A stretch of DNA of 64,000 bases from Dyadobacter sp. 3J3 (GCF_009801115.1 NZ_VTOL01000005.1:356300-420299); one strand, 5' to 3'; shown: positions 35,945 to 45,153, counted from the first letter of the stretch. Notes: a model not told the origin generated them from the letters alone. Translations and numbers: made by a program.

Positions 35945-37558
35945 ATGGTTTTAAAAAATATCTTTTACTTTCTCATACTTACGTTTACCGTAATTTGGTC
36001 TCAACCTGTTTTGGCGCAAGATAATGGACATTCTGGTAATGGTGCTTTTCAATTGATTTTCCCAAAAGAAGCCGACTGGAATACACTACATGAAGGAAAG
36101 GAAATAGATTTTCATTTACAGTTTAGGGGTGGAAAGAGTGATTCTGTACGCTATACTATCGCAAGCGGATTCAGACGTGATATGAAATTTGATTCTTTGG
36201 GTCATTTCGTATGGACTCCAAATTATGATATTGCCGATCGTATTAATACTGTCAAATTGTGGCCAATTGTTTTTGAAGCTACTAATCAGGCCGGAGAAAC
36301 GGTATCCCAACAAATTGCTTTTAAAATTGTCCATGTCAACAGAGCTCCGGAAGTTGATGAATTAAAACCTTTTTACGTTCAATATAAAACCCAGAATACG
36401 TATCAGATTGATATGAATTCTGTTCGGGATACAGATGGTGATCCGCTGGTGTTTATTCCTGTGCTGGAAGGAATGCCTGAGGGTATGAAAATGAGTGCGG
36501 CAGGAGAAATTGTTTGGGACCCGTCGACGACACAATTTAATTTGTTAAAAAAGGGGCCAAAATTTATTGATTTTTTCGTAGAAGATCAGCCTTCTAAAGT
36601 AAGGACAAAAGGTCGCCTGAAACTGGAAGTAACACAAATGGACCTTGAACCTGATTTTAAAGTTATACCCCAGAATCAGGTTATAAAAAGTAAAGAAAAC
36701 AATCGGATCAACCTGAAATTTACATTGTCGGATCCCAATGGAGATGATGATATTACAACGTTTGGTTTTGTATCAGAAAACAAAAATGTTCCTGCATCTG
36801 CATTGGTCAAAAATGCACCAACCAGTTATGAGTTTATTTGGGAACCGGGATATACATTTGTAAATGATCCGTTTGACTCCCTGGCTTTCAATATTACTTT
36901 TTATGTATTGGATAAAGCGCAAAACAAAAAAGAAAGAACACTACGTTTTATCATTGAAAATACAGTGAATGAGTCTGAACGTGATGCTTATGTTTATGGC
37001 TTGTACCGTGGCGGTTTGGTAAATGCCTGGGGGATGCTGGAACAAATGAAAGAAAAAGAAGGTGAACTTAAAAGGTCTTATGGCAGAGCGAAAAAGGGTA
37101 AGAGGAGCCGCTCGCTGATAAATGCTTCCCTGGGCGCCACAACTGGCCTTGCTCCTGTTATTTCACCTAACAATGTTAATAACAGAGGTTATATCACTAC
37201 ACTAGGTGGAACTACTGTTGCTACATTAGGGACACTTGAAGCAACGGAAGTTATAGGGAAATCTACCAATAGCTTACTGGATCGTTTTAATTATGTAATG
37301 CAGAAGAAAAACGAGCTTCAGAATAAAGGGGATGTTTTCGCCAGAGAATATGCACAAAAAGCGGCTCGCCGTTCACCTGATTTTGTTCGTAAGCTGGATG
37401 AGTTTAAGGCTTTAATGAACCTGAGCGGATTGGTGGCTCTGGAACTGGATGCTAACTGGGAAAACAAAAAAGCAGCTGGCTATGACGATAAAAAAATAGA
37501 CGCCGCGCTGAAAAAGACGTTCAAGGATTTTATGCCTTTGGAAAAAGAAGAACAATAA
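35945..37558 (+). CDS. Large secreted protein with Ig/cadherin-like repeats, function unknown
   Basis: I choose ATG 35945, which directly starts a signal peptide (MVLKNIFYFLILTFTVIWSQPVLAQ); an in-frame ATG 16 codons upstream would bury it and falls at the likely transcript start. The mature protein has three or four beta-sandwich segments (SVRYTIASGFRRDMKFDSLGHFVWTPNY; the cadherin-like RDTDGDPLVFIPVLEGMPEGMKMSAAGEIVWDPS; LSDPNGDDDITTFGF), then a helical, charged C-terminal region of about 190 residues with a Gly/Thr-rich hydrophobic stretch (residues about 395-435). It is probably exported to the envelope or surface. No enzymatic motif is seen. Confidence 0.8.
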   Translation: MVLKNIFYFLILTFTVIWSQPVLAQDNGHSGNGAFQLIFPKEADWNTLHEGKEIDFHLQFRGGKSDSVRYTIASGFRRDMKFDSLGHFVWTPNYDIADRINTVKLWPIVFEATNQAGETVSQQIAFKIVHVNRAPEVDELKPFYVQYKTQNTYQIDMNSVRDTDGDPLVFIPVLEGMPEGMKMSAAGEIVWDPSTTQFNLLKKGPKFIDFFVEDQPSKVRTKGRLKLEVTQMDLEPDFKVIPQNQVIKSKENNRINLKFTLSDPNGDDDITTFGFVSENKNVPASALVKNAPTSYEFIWEPGYTFVNDPFDSLAFNITFYVLDKAQNKKERTLRFIIENTVNESERDAYVYGLYRGGLVNAWGMLEQMKEKEGELKRSYGRAKKGKRSRSLINASLGATTGLAPVISPNNVNNRGYITTLGGTTVATLGTLEATEVIGKSTNSLLDRFNYVMQKKNELQNKGDVFAREYAQKAARRSPDFVRKLDEFKALMNLSGLVALELDANWENKKAAGYDDKKIDAALKKTFKDFMPLEKEEQ

Positions 37559-37590
37559 AAATTGTGATTTTTCAAGTAGGTAGATACCAT

Positions 37591-37631
37591 ATAACCAAAA
37601 AAGAGAGCCATCAGCTCTCTTTTTTGGTTAT
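37591..37631. terminator. Bidirectional terminator between the secreted-protein gene and lspA
   Basis: ATAACCAAAAAAGAGAGC and GCTCTCTTTTTTGGTTAT are perfect complements around CATCA. The A-run in the left arm and T-run in the right fit termination in both directions. Confidence 0.9.
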
Positions 37632-37672
37632 ATATATTTTGATATATTGTATGATACAACGCAGGAGATTTT

Positions 37673-38614
37673 CTATTTCTCAGTAGATGATTCACCCGGT
37701 TTTAGTATCTCTTCATTTTCTAGATTAATCATAGAAGATGAAATATCCTGAGTCGAATCAATATCAACATTTTCATCTTCGGTTTCCACAGTTGAAATCA
37801 GTTTATCCGAAGGAGCAGATTCGATAGGCTCAGCAATTTCTCCTGTTTCAAGATTTACCATGGACGCAGCAACATTTCTGGATGGATCAAGATCCAAATT
37901 GTCATCAGTCTTTAAAACCGCTTCATCCTGCGCTACCGTTGTTTTGGCAACTTCATCAAAGCTGTGAGGCTCTGTCAGACTTTCAGCATCCTCATGGTCA
38001 GGAATGGCTGTCGGAGCAACTTCATCTTCCTCAGGCGTATAAAAATGACTTTGGAAGATAAGAATACTGCAAACACCAAGAAAAATACAGGAATCGGCAA
38101 TGTTGAAAATCGGCGTGGAATAATATTGTCCGCCCCATACCGGAACCCACTCAGGAATAAATCCTTCCCAGAAATCCACAAAAATCATATCAATAACCTG
38201 TCCGTGAAACCATGGAGTCGGTGAGCCATAAGGTGCATTATCCAGAAATACGCCGTAAAACGTACTGTCAATCACATTTCCGACCGCACCGGCAAGTATC
38301 ATGGATAAGGCCCATAACAATCCTTTGGAAGCACCGCCACGGGCAAGATGAACAAGATACCAGCCTATAGCGCACATCGCCAGCAATCTGAATAATGTCA
38401 GGAATAATTTGCCGTATTCATGCCCGAGCTGCATACCAAAAGCCATTCCCGGATTCAAAACGTAATGTAACTTTAGCCAGCTGCCAACCAGTAATATCTG
38501 CCCGGAAAAGCCAGGCTGCATGTATTTAAAAACCAATAGTTTAGACAATTGGTCAATTGCAATTAATAAGAGACTAAAAAGTAAATACCGGGCAGGATTT
38601 TTTGGTTGGTTCAT
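37673..38614 (-). CDS. lspA: Lipoprotein signal peptidase (LspA) with a long acidic repeated tail
   Basis: Residues 1 to about 190 are signal peptidase II: four membrane segments, LIAIDQLSKLLVF, the NPGMAFG motif, and the two catalytic aspartates in GAVGNVIDS and FNIADSCI. It removes signal peptides from diacylated prolipoproteins, of which this window encodes several. Residues about 195-313 are an acidic, Ser/Thr-rich extension absent from ordinary LspA (about 160-210 residues). It holds two 30-residue repeats (about 237-266 and 280-309), each with DxD...SM(V/I)NLE...EI..P.ES. The tail should face the cytoplasm. No frameshift is evident. Confidence 0.93.
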   Translation of the reverse strand: MNQPKNPARYLLFSLLLIAIDQLSKLLVFKYMQPGFSGQILLVGSWLKLHYVLNPGMAFGMQLGHEYGKLFLTLFRLLAMCAIGWYLVHLARGGASKGLLWALSMILAGAVGNVIDSTFYGVFLDNAPYGSPTPWFHGQVIDMIFVDFWEGFIPEWVPVWGGQYYSTPIFNIADSCIFLGVCSILIFQSHFYTPEEDEVAPTAIPDHEDAESLTEPHSFDEVAKTTVAQDEAVLKTDDNLDLDPSRNVAASMVNLETGEIAEPIESAPSDKLISTVETEDENVDIDSTQDISSSMINLENEEILKPGESSTEK

Positions 38615-38648
38615 TCTTTATTGATTACAATTTATATCACTATGCCTG

Positions 38649-38656
38649 CAAAAGTA
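38649..38656 (-). promoter_or_regulatory. Candidate lspA promoter, -7 box
   Basis: CAAAAGTA reads TACTTTTG on the minus strand, an exact TAnnTTTG box 35 bases upstream of lspA. Just upstream of it, AAGTTCT (38659-38665) and AGAACTT (38671-38677) form a perfect 7-bp inverted repeat over the end of the proline dehydrogenase gene, a possible operator. lspA thus may be transcribed separately from that gene. Confidence 0.42.
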
Positions 38657-38664
38657 ATAAGTTC

Positions 38665-39897
38665 TTATATAGAACTTACGCCTCTTCTGTGCATTTCACT
38701 TTTTACAAGCAGATACTCTCTGCTGCTTTGTCCGGCAATAGAAGTATTTTCTTCTGCCCGGCGGATAAGATAAGGAAGCACCGAATCGATAGGGCCATAA
38801 GGCACATATTTAGCTACGTTATAGCCAACCTTGGCAAGATTGTAGGAAATATTATCGCTCATTCCCAAAAGCTGGGCAAAATAAATACGGCTGTCATCAT
38901 TCTTTATACCAAGCTTTTTCATTTTGCAGGTACAATACTGAGAGCTGTACTCATTGTGCGTACCAAGGCAGATGGAAATATGTTCAACATTTTCAAGACA
39001 GAAATCGATTGCCGCGTTGTAATCTTTGTCCGTTGCTTCTTTTGACGTATGGATCGGATTGAAATATTCCTGTTCTCGGGCTCTTATGCGCTCTTTTTCC
39101 ATATACGCGCCACGGACAAGTTTTCCACCCAGCGCATATCCCTTTTGTCGTGCAACCAGATAGGCACTTTTCAATGCCTGTAAAGTTTCATGTCTGTAAA
39201 ACTGGTATGTATTGTAAACGATGGCTTTTTCCTTATTGTATTTTTCCATCATTTCGTAAGTAATGTCGTCGATCACATTCTGGACCCAGCTTTCTTCGGC
39301 ATCAATAAAAATACGGACGTTCAACTGATGTGCTTGTGAGCAAAGTTTTTCAACTCTTTCTTTTACACGCTCATAAGCAGCTGATTCAGATGGCGAAAGC
39401 GTTTCTTTACGCTGTACTTTTTCTAAAAGGTCAGTTGACGCAATTCCGGTGATCTTGAAAACAGAAAATGGGATAGCCGTAGATTCAGAAGCCTTTTGAA
39501 TAGTACGTAAAATTTCGGCAGCTGTGGCATCGAAACTATTTTCATCGTCTTCTCCCTCAACGGAGTAATCCAGGATGGTTCCAACGCCTGAATTGCCTAA
39601 TGTTGAAATCGTTTGCTGGCAATCACTAATCGTCTCACCGCCACAGAATTGTTCAAAAATAGTATGTCGGATAAGATTTTTTATAGGTAAGTGTAGCTTT
39701 AGAGCAATCTTTATAAAAAAAGTGCCTAAATTTACCACTCGAGCCTGGTTCATCAAGCTAAACAACCAATAGGTTTTCCTGAGTTGAGAATCTGATTTTG
39801 AAGCAAATGCTATTGAAGTGTCTTCAAAAAATACAGGTATTTGATCTTTTTGTGAAGCGTACGCCATTTTTAAGTTTATCATAAGTGGGGTCTTCAT
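38665..39897 (-). CDS. Proline dehydrogenase
   Basis: This 410-residue flavoenzyme oxidises proline to pyrroline-5-carboxylate and passes electrons to the respiratory chain. Family motifs are visible: GGKLVRGAYMEKER, CLGTHNEYSS, FAQLLGMSDNISYNLA, KYVPYGPIDSVLPYLIRRAEENTSIAGQ; the RRAEEN segment binds substrate. It is a stand-alone PRODH, not the bifunctional PutA. The P5C dehydrogenase gene is not adjacent. The start could also be Met6 or Met11. Confidence 0.93.
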   Translation of the reverse strand: MKTPLMINLKMAYASQKDQIPVFFEDTSIAFASKSDSQLRKTYWLFSLMNQARVVNLGTFFIKIALKLHLPIKNLIRHTIFEQFCGGETISDCQQTISTLGNSGVGTILDYSVEGEDDENSFDATAAEILRTIQKASESTAIPFSVFKITGIASTDLLEKVQRKETLSPSESAAYERVKERVEKLCSQAHQLNVRIFIDAEESWVQNVIDDITYEMMEKYNKEKAIVYNTYQFYRHETLQALKSAYLVARQKGYALGGKLVRGAYMEKERIRAREQEYFNPIHTSKEATDKDYNAAIDFCLENVEHISICLGTHNEYSSQYCTCKMKKLGIKNDDSRIYFAQLLGMSDNISYNLAKVGYNVAKYVPYGPIDSVLPYLIRRAEENTSIAGQSSREYLLVKSEMHRRGVSSI

Positions 39898-40048
39898 GGT
39901 TTTTCATAAACCAATCAGGCAAAAGTTATACAAAAAAGGGTTGTAGGCTTTTGGAGGATCAAATGTACGGCAATCCATCAAATACGCATAATACCGAGTC
40001 GAAATATTATAGTTATCTTATTGTTTTATTAAGGACAAGTTTTTGAAT

Positions 40049-41143
40049 ATGAATGCTTCTTTAGATATCCTTCCGCTTAGTAGTTGGATCAATACCGAAG
40101 GAAAACCTTTGGTAATCGCCGGACCTTGCAGTGCAGAGACCGAGGAACAAATGTTGGAAACCGCAAGCCAGATCAAAAAAGAAGGATTTGCACACGTACT
40201 TCGTGCGGGAATTTGGAAACCAAGAACTCGTCCTGGAAGTTTTGAAGGGATGGGAGAAGCTGCTTTGCCATGGTTGCAAGCTGCAAAAAAAGAAACTGGA
40301 TTGCCTGTTGCTATTGAGGTTGCAAATCCTCAGCATATAGAACTGGCATTGAAATATGGTGTAGATATTCTTTGGGTTGGTGCCCGTACTACGGTAAACC
40401 CGTTCAATGTGCAGGAATTAGCAGAAGCACTTAGAGGTGTGGATGTTCCTGTGCTTGTTAAAAATCCTGTTAACCCGGATTTGCAACTTTGGATTGGTGC
40501 TTTGGAGCGTTTGAACCAGGCAGGTGTTAAGAAATTGGGTGCAATTCACCGTGGTTTCTCCAATGCACAGGAAACAAAATATCGTAACTCTCCAATGTGG
40601 AATATTGCGATTGAATTGAAAACATTGTTCCCTGAACTTCCTGTGATCGGTGATCCTAGCCACATGGCTGGAAAGCGTTCATTGTTGTTTGAAATTGCAC
40701 AACGTGCGCTGGATTTGAACTACGACGGTTTGATCATCGAATCGCACCGTGATCCTGATAAGGCGTGGTCTGATGCTTCGCAGCAATTGACTCCTTCCGC
40801 TTTGGCAGAAATGTTGCACGATCTTCACGTTCGCAAAGAATCTTACCCAACGGATTACCAGTCTCAACTGGAAGTTGTTCGTGGTAAAATTGATAACCTT
40901 GACCGCGAATTGCTTGAAAACCTTGCAAACCGTATGTCATTGGTTGAGAAACTTGCTGAGTACAAACGTGATAACAACGTTGCTGCTTACCAGGTTGATC
41001 GTTTCCGTGAAGTTTTGGATACACGTGGAGCTTGGGGCAAAAGCCTTAATCTTTACCCAAATCTTGTTGACGAGCTTTTCAAACTTGTTCACATGGAATC
41101 TATCCGTAAACAAACTGAGGTTATGAATCAGATCAACGCTTAG
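40049..41143 (+). CDS. Bifunctional DAHP synthase - chorismate mutase (type II)
   Basis: I choose ATG 40049; a TTG two codons earlier is in frame. Residues about 15-265 are the KDO8P/DAHP-synthase-like barrel (LVIAGPCSAETEEQM, RAGIWKPRTRPGSFEG, VLVKNPVNPD, GDPSHMAGKR, IIESHRDP), which joins phosphoenolpyruvate and erythrose-4-phosphate. Residues about 275-360 are a helical AroQ-type chorismate mutase (VVRGKIDNLDRELLENLANRMSLVEKLAEYKRDNNVA). This fusion joins the first step of the shikimate pathway with the branch to Phe/Tyr, which usually lets prephenate or chorismate control the synthase. It stands alone, ended by a strong terminator. Confidence 0.94.
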   Translation: MNASLDILPLSSWINTEGKPLVIAGPCSAETEEQMLETASQIKKEGFAHVLRAGIWKPRTRPGSFEGMGEAALPWLQAAKKETGLPVAIEVANPQHIELALKYGVDILWVGARTTVNPFNVQELAEALRGVDVPVLVKNPVNPDLQLWIGALERLNQAGVKKLGAIHRGFSNAQETKYRNSPMWNIAIELKTLFPELPVIGDPSHMAGKRSLLFEIAQRALDLNYDGLIIESHRDPDKAWSDASQQLTPSALAEMLHDLHVRKESYPTDYQSQLEVVRGKIDNLDRELLENLANRMSLVEKLAEYKRDNNVAAYQVDRFREVLDTRGAWGKSLNLYPNLVDELFKLVHMESIRKQTEVMNQINA

Positions 41144-41166
41144 TAGTTGATTTAGATTTTTGAAAT

Positions 41167-41212
41167 AATAAAAAACGGGTCACTTTCATTTGGAAAGTGA
41201 CCCGTTTTTTAT
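41167..41212. terminator. Bidirectional terminator after the DAHP synthase fusion gene
   Basis: AATAAAAAACGGGTCACTTTC and its reverse complement form a near-perfect 20-bp stem around a five-base loop, with A- and T-runs at the ends. It serves this gene and the converging lipoprotein gene. Confidence 0.92.
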
Positions 41213-41226
41213 TTATATTTTCTCAG

Positions 41227-42072
41227 TTATTTACTGCCGTAAGAATAAGAGAAAATGCTATTATAAACCTGATTCGTTTTTGAATCCGTAAACTTTGCAA
41301 GTTTGCTTATCAACTGATTTTTTGAATCATATTGGTAATTGTAGGTAGTAGAACCTGAAATTACTTTTCCGGCTTTTGTGATATCCCAGGCCCCACTGCC
41401 GTTTCCGTACAGAACGGCGTTCATTCTGGAAGTGGTAATGATTTTCTCAGTTAATTCTCCATTTTCATTATAATTATTTTTTGTTAAAACTCTGTAAATG
41501 AATCGAAGATCAGTTTTTTCTAGAGTACTGGATTTTAAAGGTATATCATGACCAATGAAAACTGAATCTGTTTCCGTAATTATTCTATTACTGGCATCGT
41601 AACCAAAAGTTCGGTTTGTTTGCCAAAGTGGATAAGCAAAAACAAAAGTGCCGAGAGATGCTTTAAGCAAATAGTCTTTTAATACTCTTGCTACAACTCT
41701 TCCGTTTTGATAGATTAAAGTGTCAGATGAGGAAGGTAATTTGCGGCTTTCGTTATCAATCTCTACAATTTTTATTAATTGATTTGATAAGTTATAAGTA
41801 AAAATCCGGCAATATTTCAGACTTGCTTCTATCTTATTTAATTGCTCACTGTCCTTATATCCTTTTCTTGCACCATATTTCGAACTTTTTTCGAGGACGA
41901 TTATACCATCACGGTCAACCTGATATTGAATGGTTAAGCTGTCTTCCGGAAGATAACGTTTCTCGGTAATTATGTTTAGAAGCTGTTCAGGAGCGGCGGT
42001 ATCGTTTTCCTTATTACAAGAAATAATGGACAATGAAAAAATTGAGATAATAATCGAGAAGAGATTTTTCAT
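41227..42072 (-). CDS. Uncharacterised lipoprotein with YD-repeat-like strands
   Basis: This 281-residue protein has a signal segment ending in the lipobox IISC. The mature part contains short strand pairs of the kind seen in YD/RHS-like proteins (LIYQNGRVVARVLKDY, TFGYDASNRIITETD, KNNYNENGELTEKIIT, YNYQYDSKNQLISKLAKFTD), suggesting a repetitive beta-sheet surface. No catalytic residues stand out. It shares its strand with the SGNH hydrolase gene 86 bases upstream and may be co-transcribed with it. Confidence 0.75.
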   Translation of the reverse strand: MKNLFSIIISIFSLSIISCNKENDTAAPEQLLNIITEKRYLPEDSLTIQYQVDRDGIIVLEKSSKYGARKGYKDSEQLNKIEASLKYCRIFTYNLSNQLIKIVEIDNESRKLPSSSDTLIYQNGRVVARVLKDYLLKASLGTFVFAYPLWQTNRTFGYDASNRIITETDSVFIGHDIPLKSSTLEKTDLRFIYRVLTKNNYNENGELTEKIITTSRMNAVLYGNGSGAWDITKAGKVISGSTTYNYQYDSKNQLISKLAKFTDSKTNQVYNSIFSYSYGSK

Positions 42073-42158
42073 TTAAGTCAGAAGTTGAGTGGCTAATAAG
42101 TCAATATATTACATCAATAGTACAATTAATTATATCAAAAGTAAAGATGTAACCGACT

Positions 42159-42791
42159 TTAAATTTTATCTGACTTCAATACCCTGTCAATCTCTCTTGC
42201 CCAGATTTTATACCCTTTTTCATTCAAATGTGTTTTATCAATCGCAAATTCCGATTTCAATCCTGTCGAGTCAGAAATGAGTGGATTTAGATTGATATAT
42301 TTTATTCCATGTTCATGGCAATATTTAATCAAAAAATCATTGAGATGATCCACTTCTGATTTGCTGACCGGATCATTTTGTTCGTAAAATGTCAAAGTAA
42401 CAATCGGGATAATGTTATTTTCTTCGAGGGTTTTTAAAATAGTAATATAATTTTCCTGGATTCTTGCGGCGGAAACACCAACGGTTATGTCATTAATCCC
42501 GGCTTCGACAAAACAGATTTTTGGATGTTTTTCAATGACGTTTTCTTGTAACAATGCAAGAAAATGAAATGTAGTCAGTCCGGGAAAACCGCTATTGAGT
42601 ACATCCGTCCTGCTAAGAAGTTCAACCCATTTTCCCTGAGCCGTCAGCGAATTTCCAAACATGACGATTTTTGAATCTCCTTTCATCGCCACAATTTTTT
42701 GAATCCATTTATCACGAAAAATGTAAGCACAGACACCGATGAAAATTATATTGAATAACAGAGAAATAGCAAGGGAATATTTTAGTTTCAT
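42159..42791 (-). CDS. SGNH/GDSL-family hydrolase, membrane-anchored
   Basis: This 210-residue protein has an N-terminal hydrophobic anchor (about 5-25) and the SGNH blocks: I MFGNSLT (nucleophile Ser), II SGFPG, III AGINDI (Asn), V DKTHLNEKGY (Asp and His). It is therefore an esterase or lipase of the GDSL type, probably acting on acyl groups in the periplasm. The substrate is not known. The block I motif is GNS rather than GDS, as in many acyl-glycan esterases. Confidence 0.88.
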   Translation of the reverse strand: MKLKYSLAISLLFNIIFIGVCAYIFRDKWIQKIVAMKGDSKIVMFGNSLTAQGKWVELLSRTDVLNSGFPGLTTFHFLALLQENVIEKHPKICFVEAGINDITVGVSAARIQENYITILKTLEENNIIPIVTLTFYEQNDPVSKSEVDHLNDFLIKYCHEHGIKYINLNPLISDSTGLKSEFAIDKTHLNEKGYKIWAREIDRVLKSDKI

Positions 42792-42881
42792 TTCAAATTC
42801 TGATTATTCGAATAGCCGGAACGATATTAATAAGTTACGATTTAGTCCTTATTAAAAATTATATTTTAAGATAGTTTTATT

Positions 42882-42972
42882 GTCGGCTTTCGCTAGGAAC
42901 CAGGTATTAGTCCAGAATGTTGTTTATTGACAAAATCTGAAAGCCGACTGCTGACGGCCGATAGCGTTCCAA
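42882..42972. repeat. Inverted repeats in the gap before the S46 peptidase gene
   Basis: GTCGGCTTTC (42882-42891) recurs inverted as GAAAGCCGAC (42939-42948), and the neighbouring GCTAGGAAC is partly mirrored by GATAGCGTTCC further right. The element is about 90 bases and GC-richer than its surroundings. It looks like a small dispersed intergenic repeat or its remnant. Confidence 0.4.
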
Positions 42973-43011
42973 AGGAAATTGTGATAAGATTTATTTATTA
43001 CCCAAACTTAT

Positions 43012-43019
43012 TAGCTTTG
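43012..43019 (+). promoter_or_regulatory. Candidate promoter of the S46 peptidase gene, -7 box
   Basis: TAGCTTTG is an exact TAnnTTTG box 34 bases upstream of the start codon. No -33 TTG lies at the normal distance. Confidence 0.45.
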
Positions 43020-43053
43020 AGTAACAGTGTTACACCAATAATAATTTTAATTA

Positions 43054-45153
43054 ATGCAGTCAACAACAAAAATCATTAAAAAACTTGGCTTGCTCGGATT
43101 ACTTTCTTTGGGAAATGTAATGGTTCAGGCGCAGGATATCAAGCTCGACTCTGTAAAAGCTGGTGAATTTGATATGGGTAAAATGTGGACTTTTGATACG
43201 CCGCCTGCCGAGTATTTTAAAAAGACATACAATTTTACCCCCGATGAAAAATGGTTTGAAAAAGCAAGATTATCCGCTCTACGCTTTGCGACTTACTGCT
43301 CCGCTTCTTTCGTATCTGCGGATGGTTTGGTGATGACAAACCATCACTGCGCAAGAGAATCAGGCGTAGCTGTGCAGAAAAAAGGTGAAGATTTTTTGGC
43401 CAATGGTTTTTACGCCACCAAACTTGCCGACGAAAGAAAAGTGCCGGACTTATTTGTCGATCAGTTGGTGAAAATCGAGGATATCACAACCAGAATGCAG
43501 AAAATTGAAGATCAGGGCGAAACGGATGAAGAGAAAACGCAATTGCGCGACCAGGCCTTTGAAACTATAAAAAAAGAATATCAGGAAAAGACGGACTGGA
43601 AAGGTTTGGAAATCCAGACGGTCAGTTTTTATAGCGGAGGCCGTTATTCTTTGTATGGTTTTAAAAGATATAATGATGTAAGAGTCGTTTTTATGCCGGA
43701 ACTGCAGATGGGTTTTTTCGGAGGCGATCCGGACAATTTTACATATCCGCGCTATAATCTGGATTGTTCCTTTTTCCGGGTTTATGATGACAATGGCAAA
43801 CCATTGCATACCGAAAATTATTTCAAATTTAATCCGGATGGCGTTAAGGACGGCGAGCCGGTTTTTGTTGTTGGAAATCCGGGAAGTACCGGTCGTTTGA
43901 GAACGGTTGATGAACTTGAATTTGACCGGGATCTGGTTATGCCTTTCACTTTGCAATTATTGAAAAACCGTTCACTGGCTTTGCAGGAATATAATAAAAC
44001 GGCAAAAAGCGACAGTATCCTGAACGAGATTTTCAGTTACGAAAATAGTCTTAAAGCATACAAAGGAAGATATGACGGAATGAAAGATCCGGTGCTGATG
44101 GCGAGAAAAATGGATTTTGAAAAGACTTTCAAAAAGGCGGTTCAAGCAAATCCTAAACTTTCGGCAAGTTATAGCACCTGGGATAATATTTCCGAGAATG
44201 TCAAAATTTTGCGTTCTGCCCGTAATGATATTGCCATTATGCAGCCCAATCCATTTTCCAGAGGAGAGTTGTTAACTTTCGCACAACAATTAGTTGATTT
44301 TGCCTCACTTTCGAAAACAAATCCGGATAGGGCGGCAACCTTGAAAGGAACCTTAAAAGCTTTCAAGCCGAAAATTCCTTCTTTGGAACAATCCTACCTG
44401 ATTTCTCATTTCGAAGAATCGGTAACTTTTTTGAAAAAAGATGATGAATATCTAAAAGTCGCGCTGGGAGGAAAATCGCCAAAAGAAGCTGCGATTGCTG
44501 CGTTGAAAAATACAAAACTTAGTGATGAAACCTATGTGAATTCTCTCCTGGATGGCGGCGCAACGGCAATTGAAGCTTCGCAGGATCCGCTGATTAAATT
44601 GGCCAGGGTTTCCCAGCCAAGATTTATGACAGGCGCAATCGCTTCCCGTGACGCCAACGCAAAACTGAATGTGGAACGTGCCAAACTGGGTCGCTTGCTT
44701 TATGACGTTTACGGGACCAGCATTCCGCCGGATGCAACATTTTCGCTTCGGATCAGTGATGGACTTGTTAAATCGTACAACTATAACGGAACAAAGGCGC
44801 CCATCAAAACGACTTATTTCGGAATGTATGATCGCTACGAATCTGCCAAAGGTGAATTTCCATGGTCTTTACCAAAACGCTGGCTGAACCCACCGCTTGA
44901 TTTGTTAAAAGCACCAATAGATTTTATTTCAACGAATGATATTATTGGTGGAAATTCAGGATCGCCGATGATCAATCAGAAACTGGAAGCTGTTGGATTA
45001 ATATTTGACGGGAATATGGAAAGTTTGCCGGGCTATTTCATTTTTGCACCGGATGCCGGAAATCGTACGATTTCTGTTCATGCAGGCGGTATGATTGCTG
45101 CCATGAAACATATTTACAAAGCAAACCGGTTAGTAGAGGAATTAACAAAATAG
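43054..45153 (+). CDS. Peptidase S46, dipeptidyl-peptidase 7-like
   Basis: This 699-residue secreted peptidase has a signal peptide (1 to about 26, ending VQAQ) and a chymotrypsin-like double barrel split by a helical insert. The catalytic His is in MTNHHCA (about 97) and the nucleophile Ser635 in GGNSGSP. Eighteen residues on, Gly653 in FDGN occupies the position that is Gly in DPP7 and Arg in DPP11, which points to hydrophobic rather than acidic P1 preference. It should release dipeptides from peptide N-termini in the periplasm, feeding amino-acid catabolism. It stands alone with its own promoter and terminator. Confidence 0.93.
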   Translation: MQSTTKIIKKLGLLGLLSLGNVMVQAQDIKLDSVKAGEFDMGKMWTFDTPPAEYFKKTYNFTPDEKWFEKARLSALRFATYCSASFVSADGLVMTNHHCARESGVAVQKKGEDFLANGFYATKLADERKVPDLFVDQLVKIEDITTRMQKIEDQGETDEEKTQLRDQAFETIKKEYQEKTDWKGLEIQTVSFYSGGRYSLYGFKRYNDVRVVFMPELQMGFFGGDPDNFTYPRYNLDCSFFRVYDDNGKPLHTENYFKFNPDGVKDGEPVFVVGNPGSTGRLRTVDELEFDRDLVMPFTLQLLKNRSLALQEYNKTAKSDSILNEIFSYENSLKAYKGRYDGMKDPVLMARKMDFEKTFKKAVQANPKLSASYSTWDNISENVKILRSARNDIAIMQPNPFSRGELLTFAQQLVDFASLSKTNPDRAATLKGTLKAFKPKIPSLEQSYLISHFEESVTFLKKDDEYLKVALGGKSPKEAAIAALKNTKLSDETYVNSLLDGGATAIEASQDPLIKLARVSQPRFMTGAIASRDANAKLNVERAKLGRLLYDVYGTSIPPDATFSLRISDGLVKSYNYNGTKAPIKTTYFGMYDRYESAKGEFPWSLPKRWLNPPLDLLKAPIDFISTNDIIGGNSGSPMINQKLEAVGLIFDGNMESLPGYFIFAPDAGNRTISVHAGGMIAAMKHIYKANRLVEELTK

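Noticed and set aside
38602-39045. A 147-codon plus-strand open frame opposite the 3' end of the proline dehydrogenase gene.
   Set aside because: It is the complement of conserved proline dehydrogenase codons and has no independent support.
42792-43053. A small RNA or tRNA in the gap before the S46 peptidase gene.
   Set aside because: No cloverleaf or T-loop pattern could be built; only the inverted repeats are evident.
43450-43956. A 168-codon minus-strand open frame inside the S46 peptidase gene.
   Set aside because: Antisense shadow of a conserved gene; no motif, no plausible start signal.
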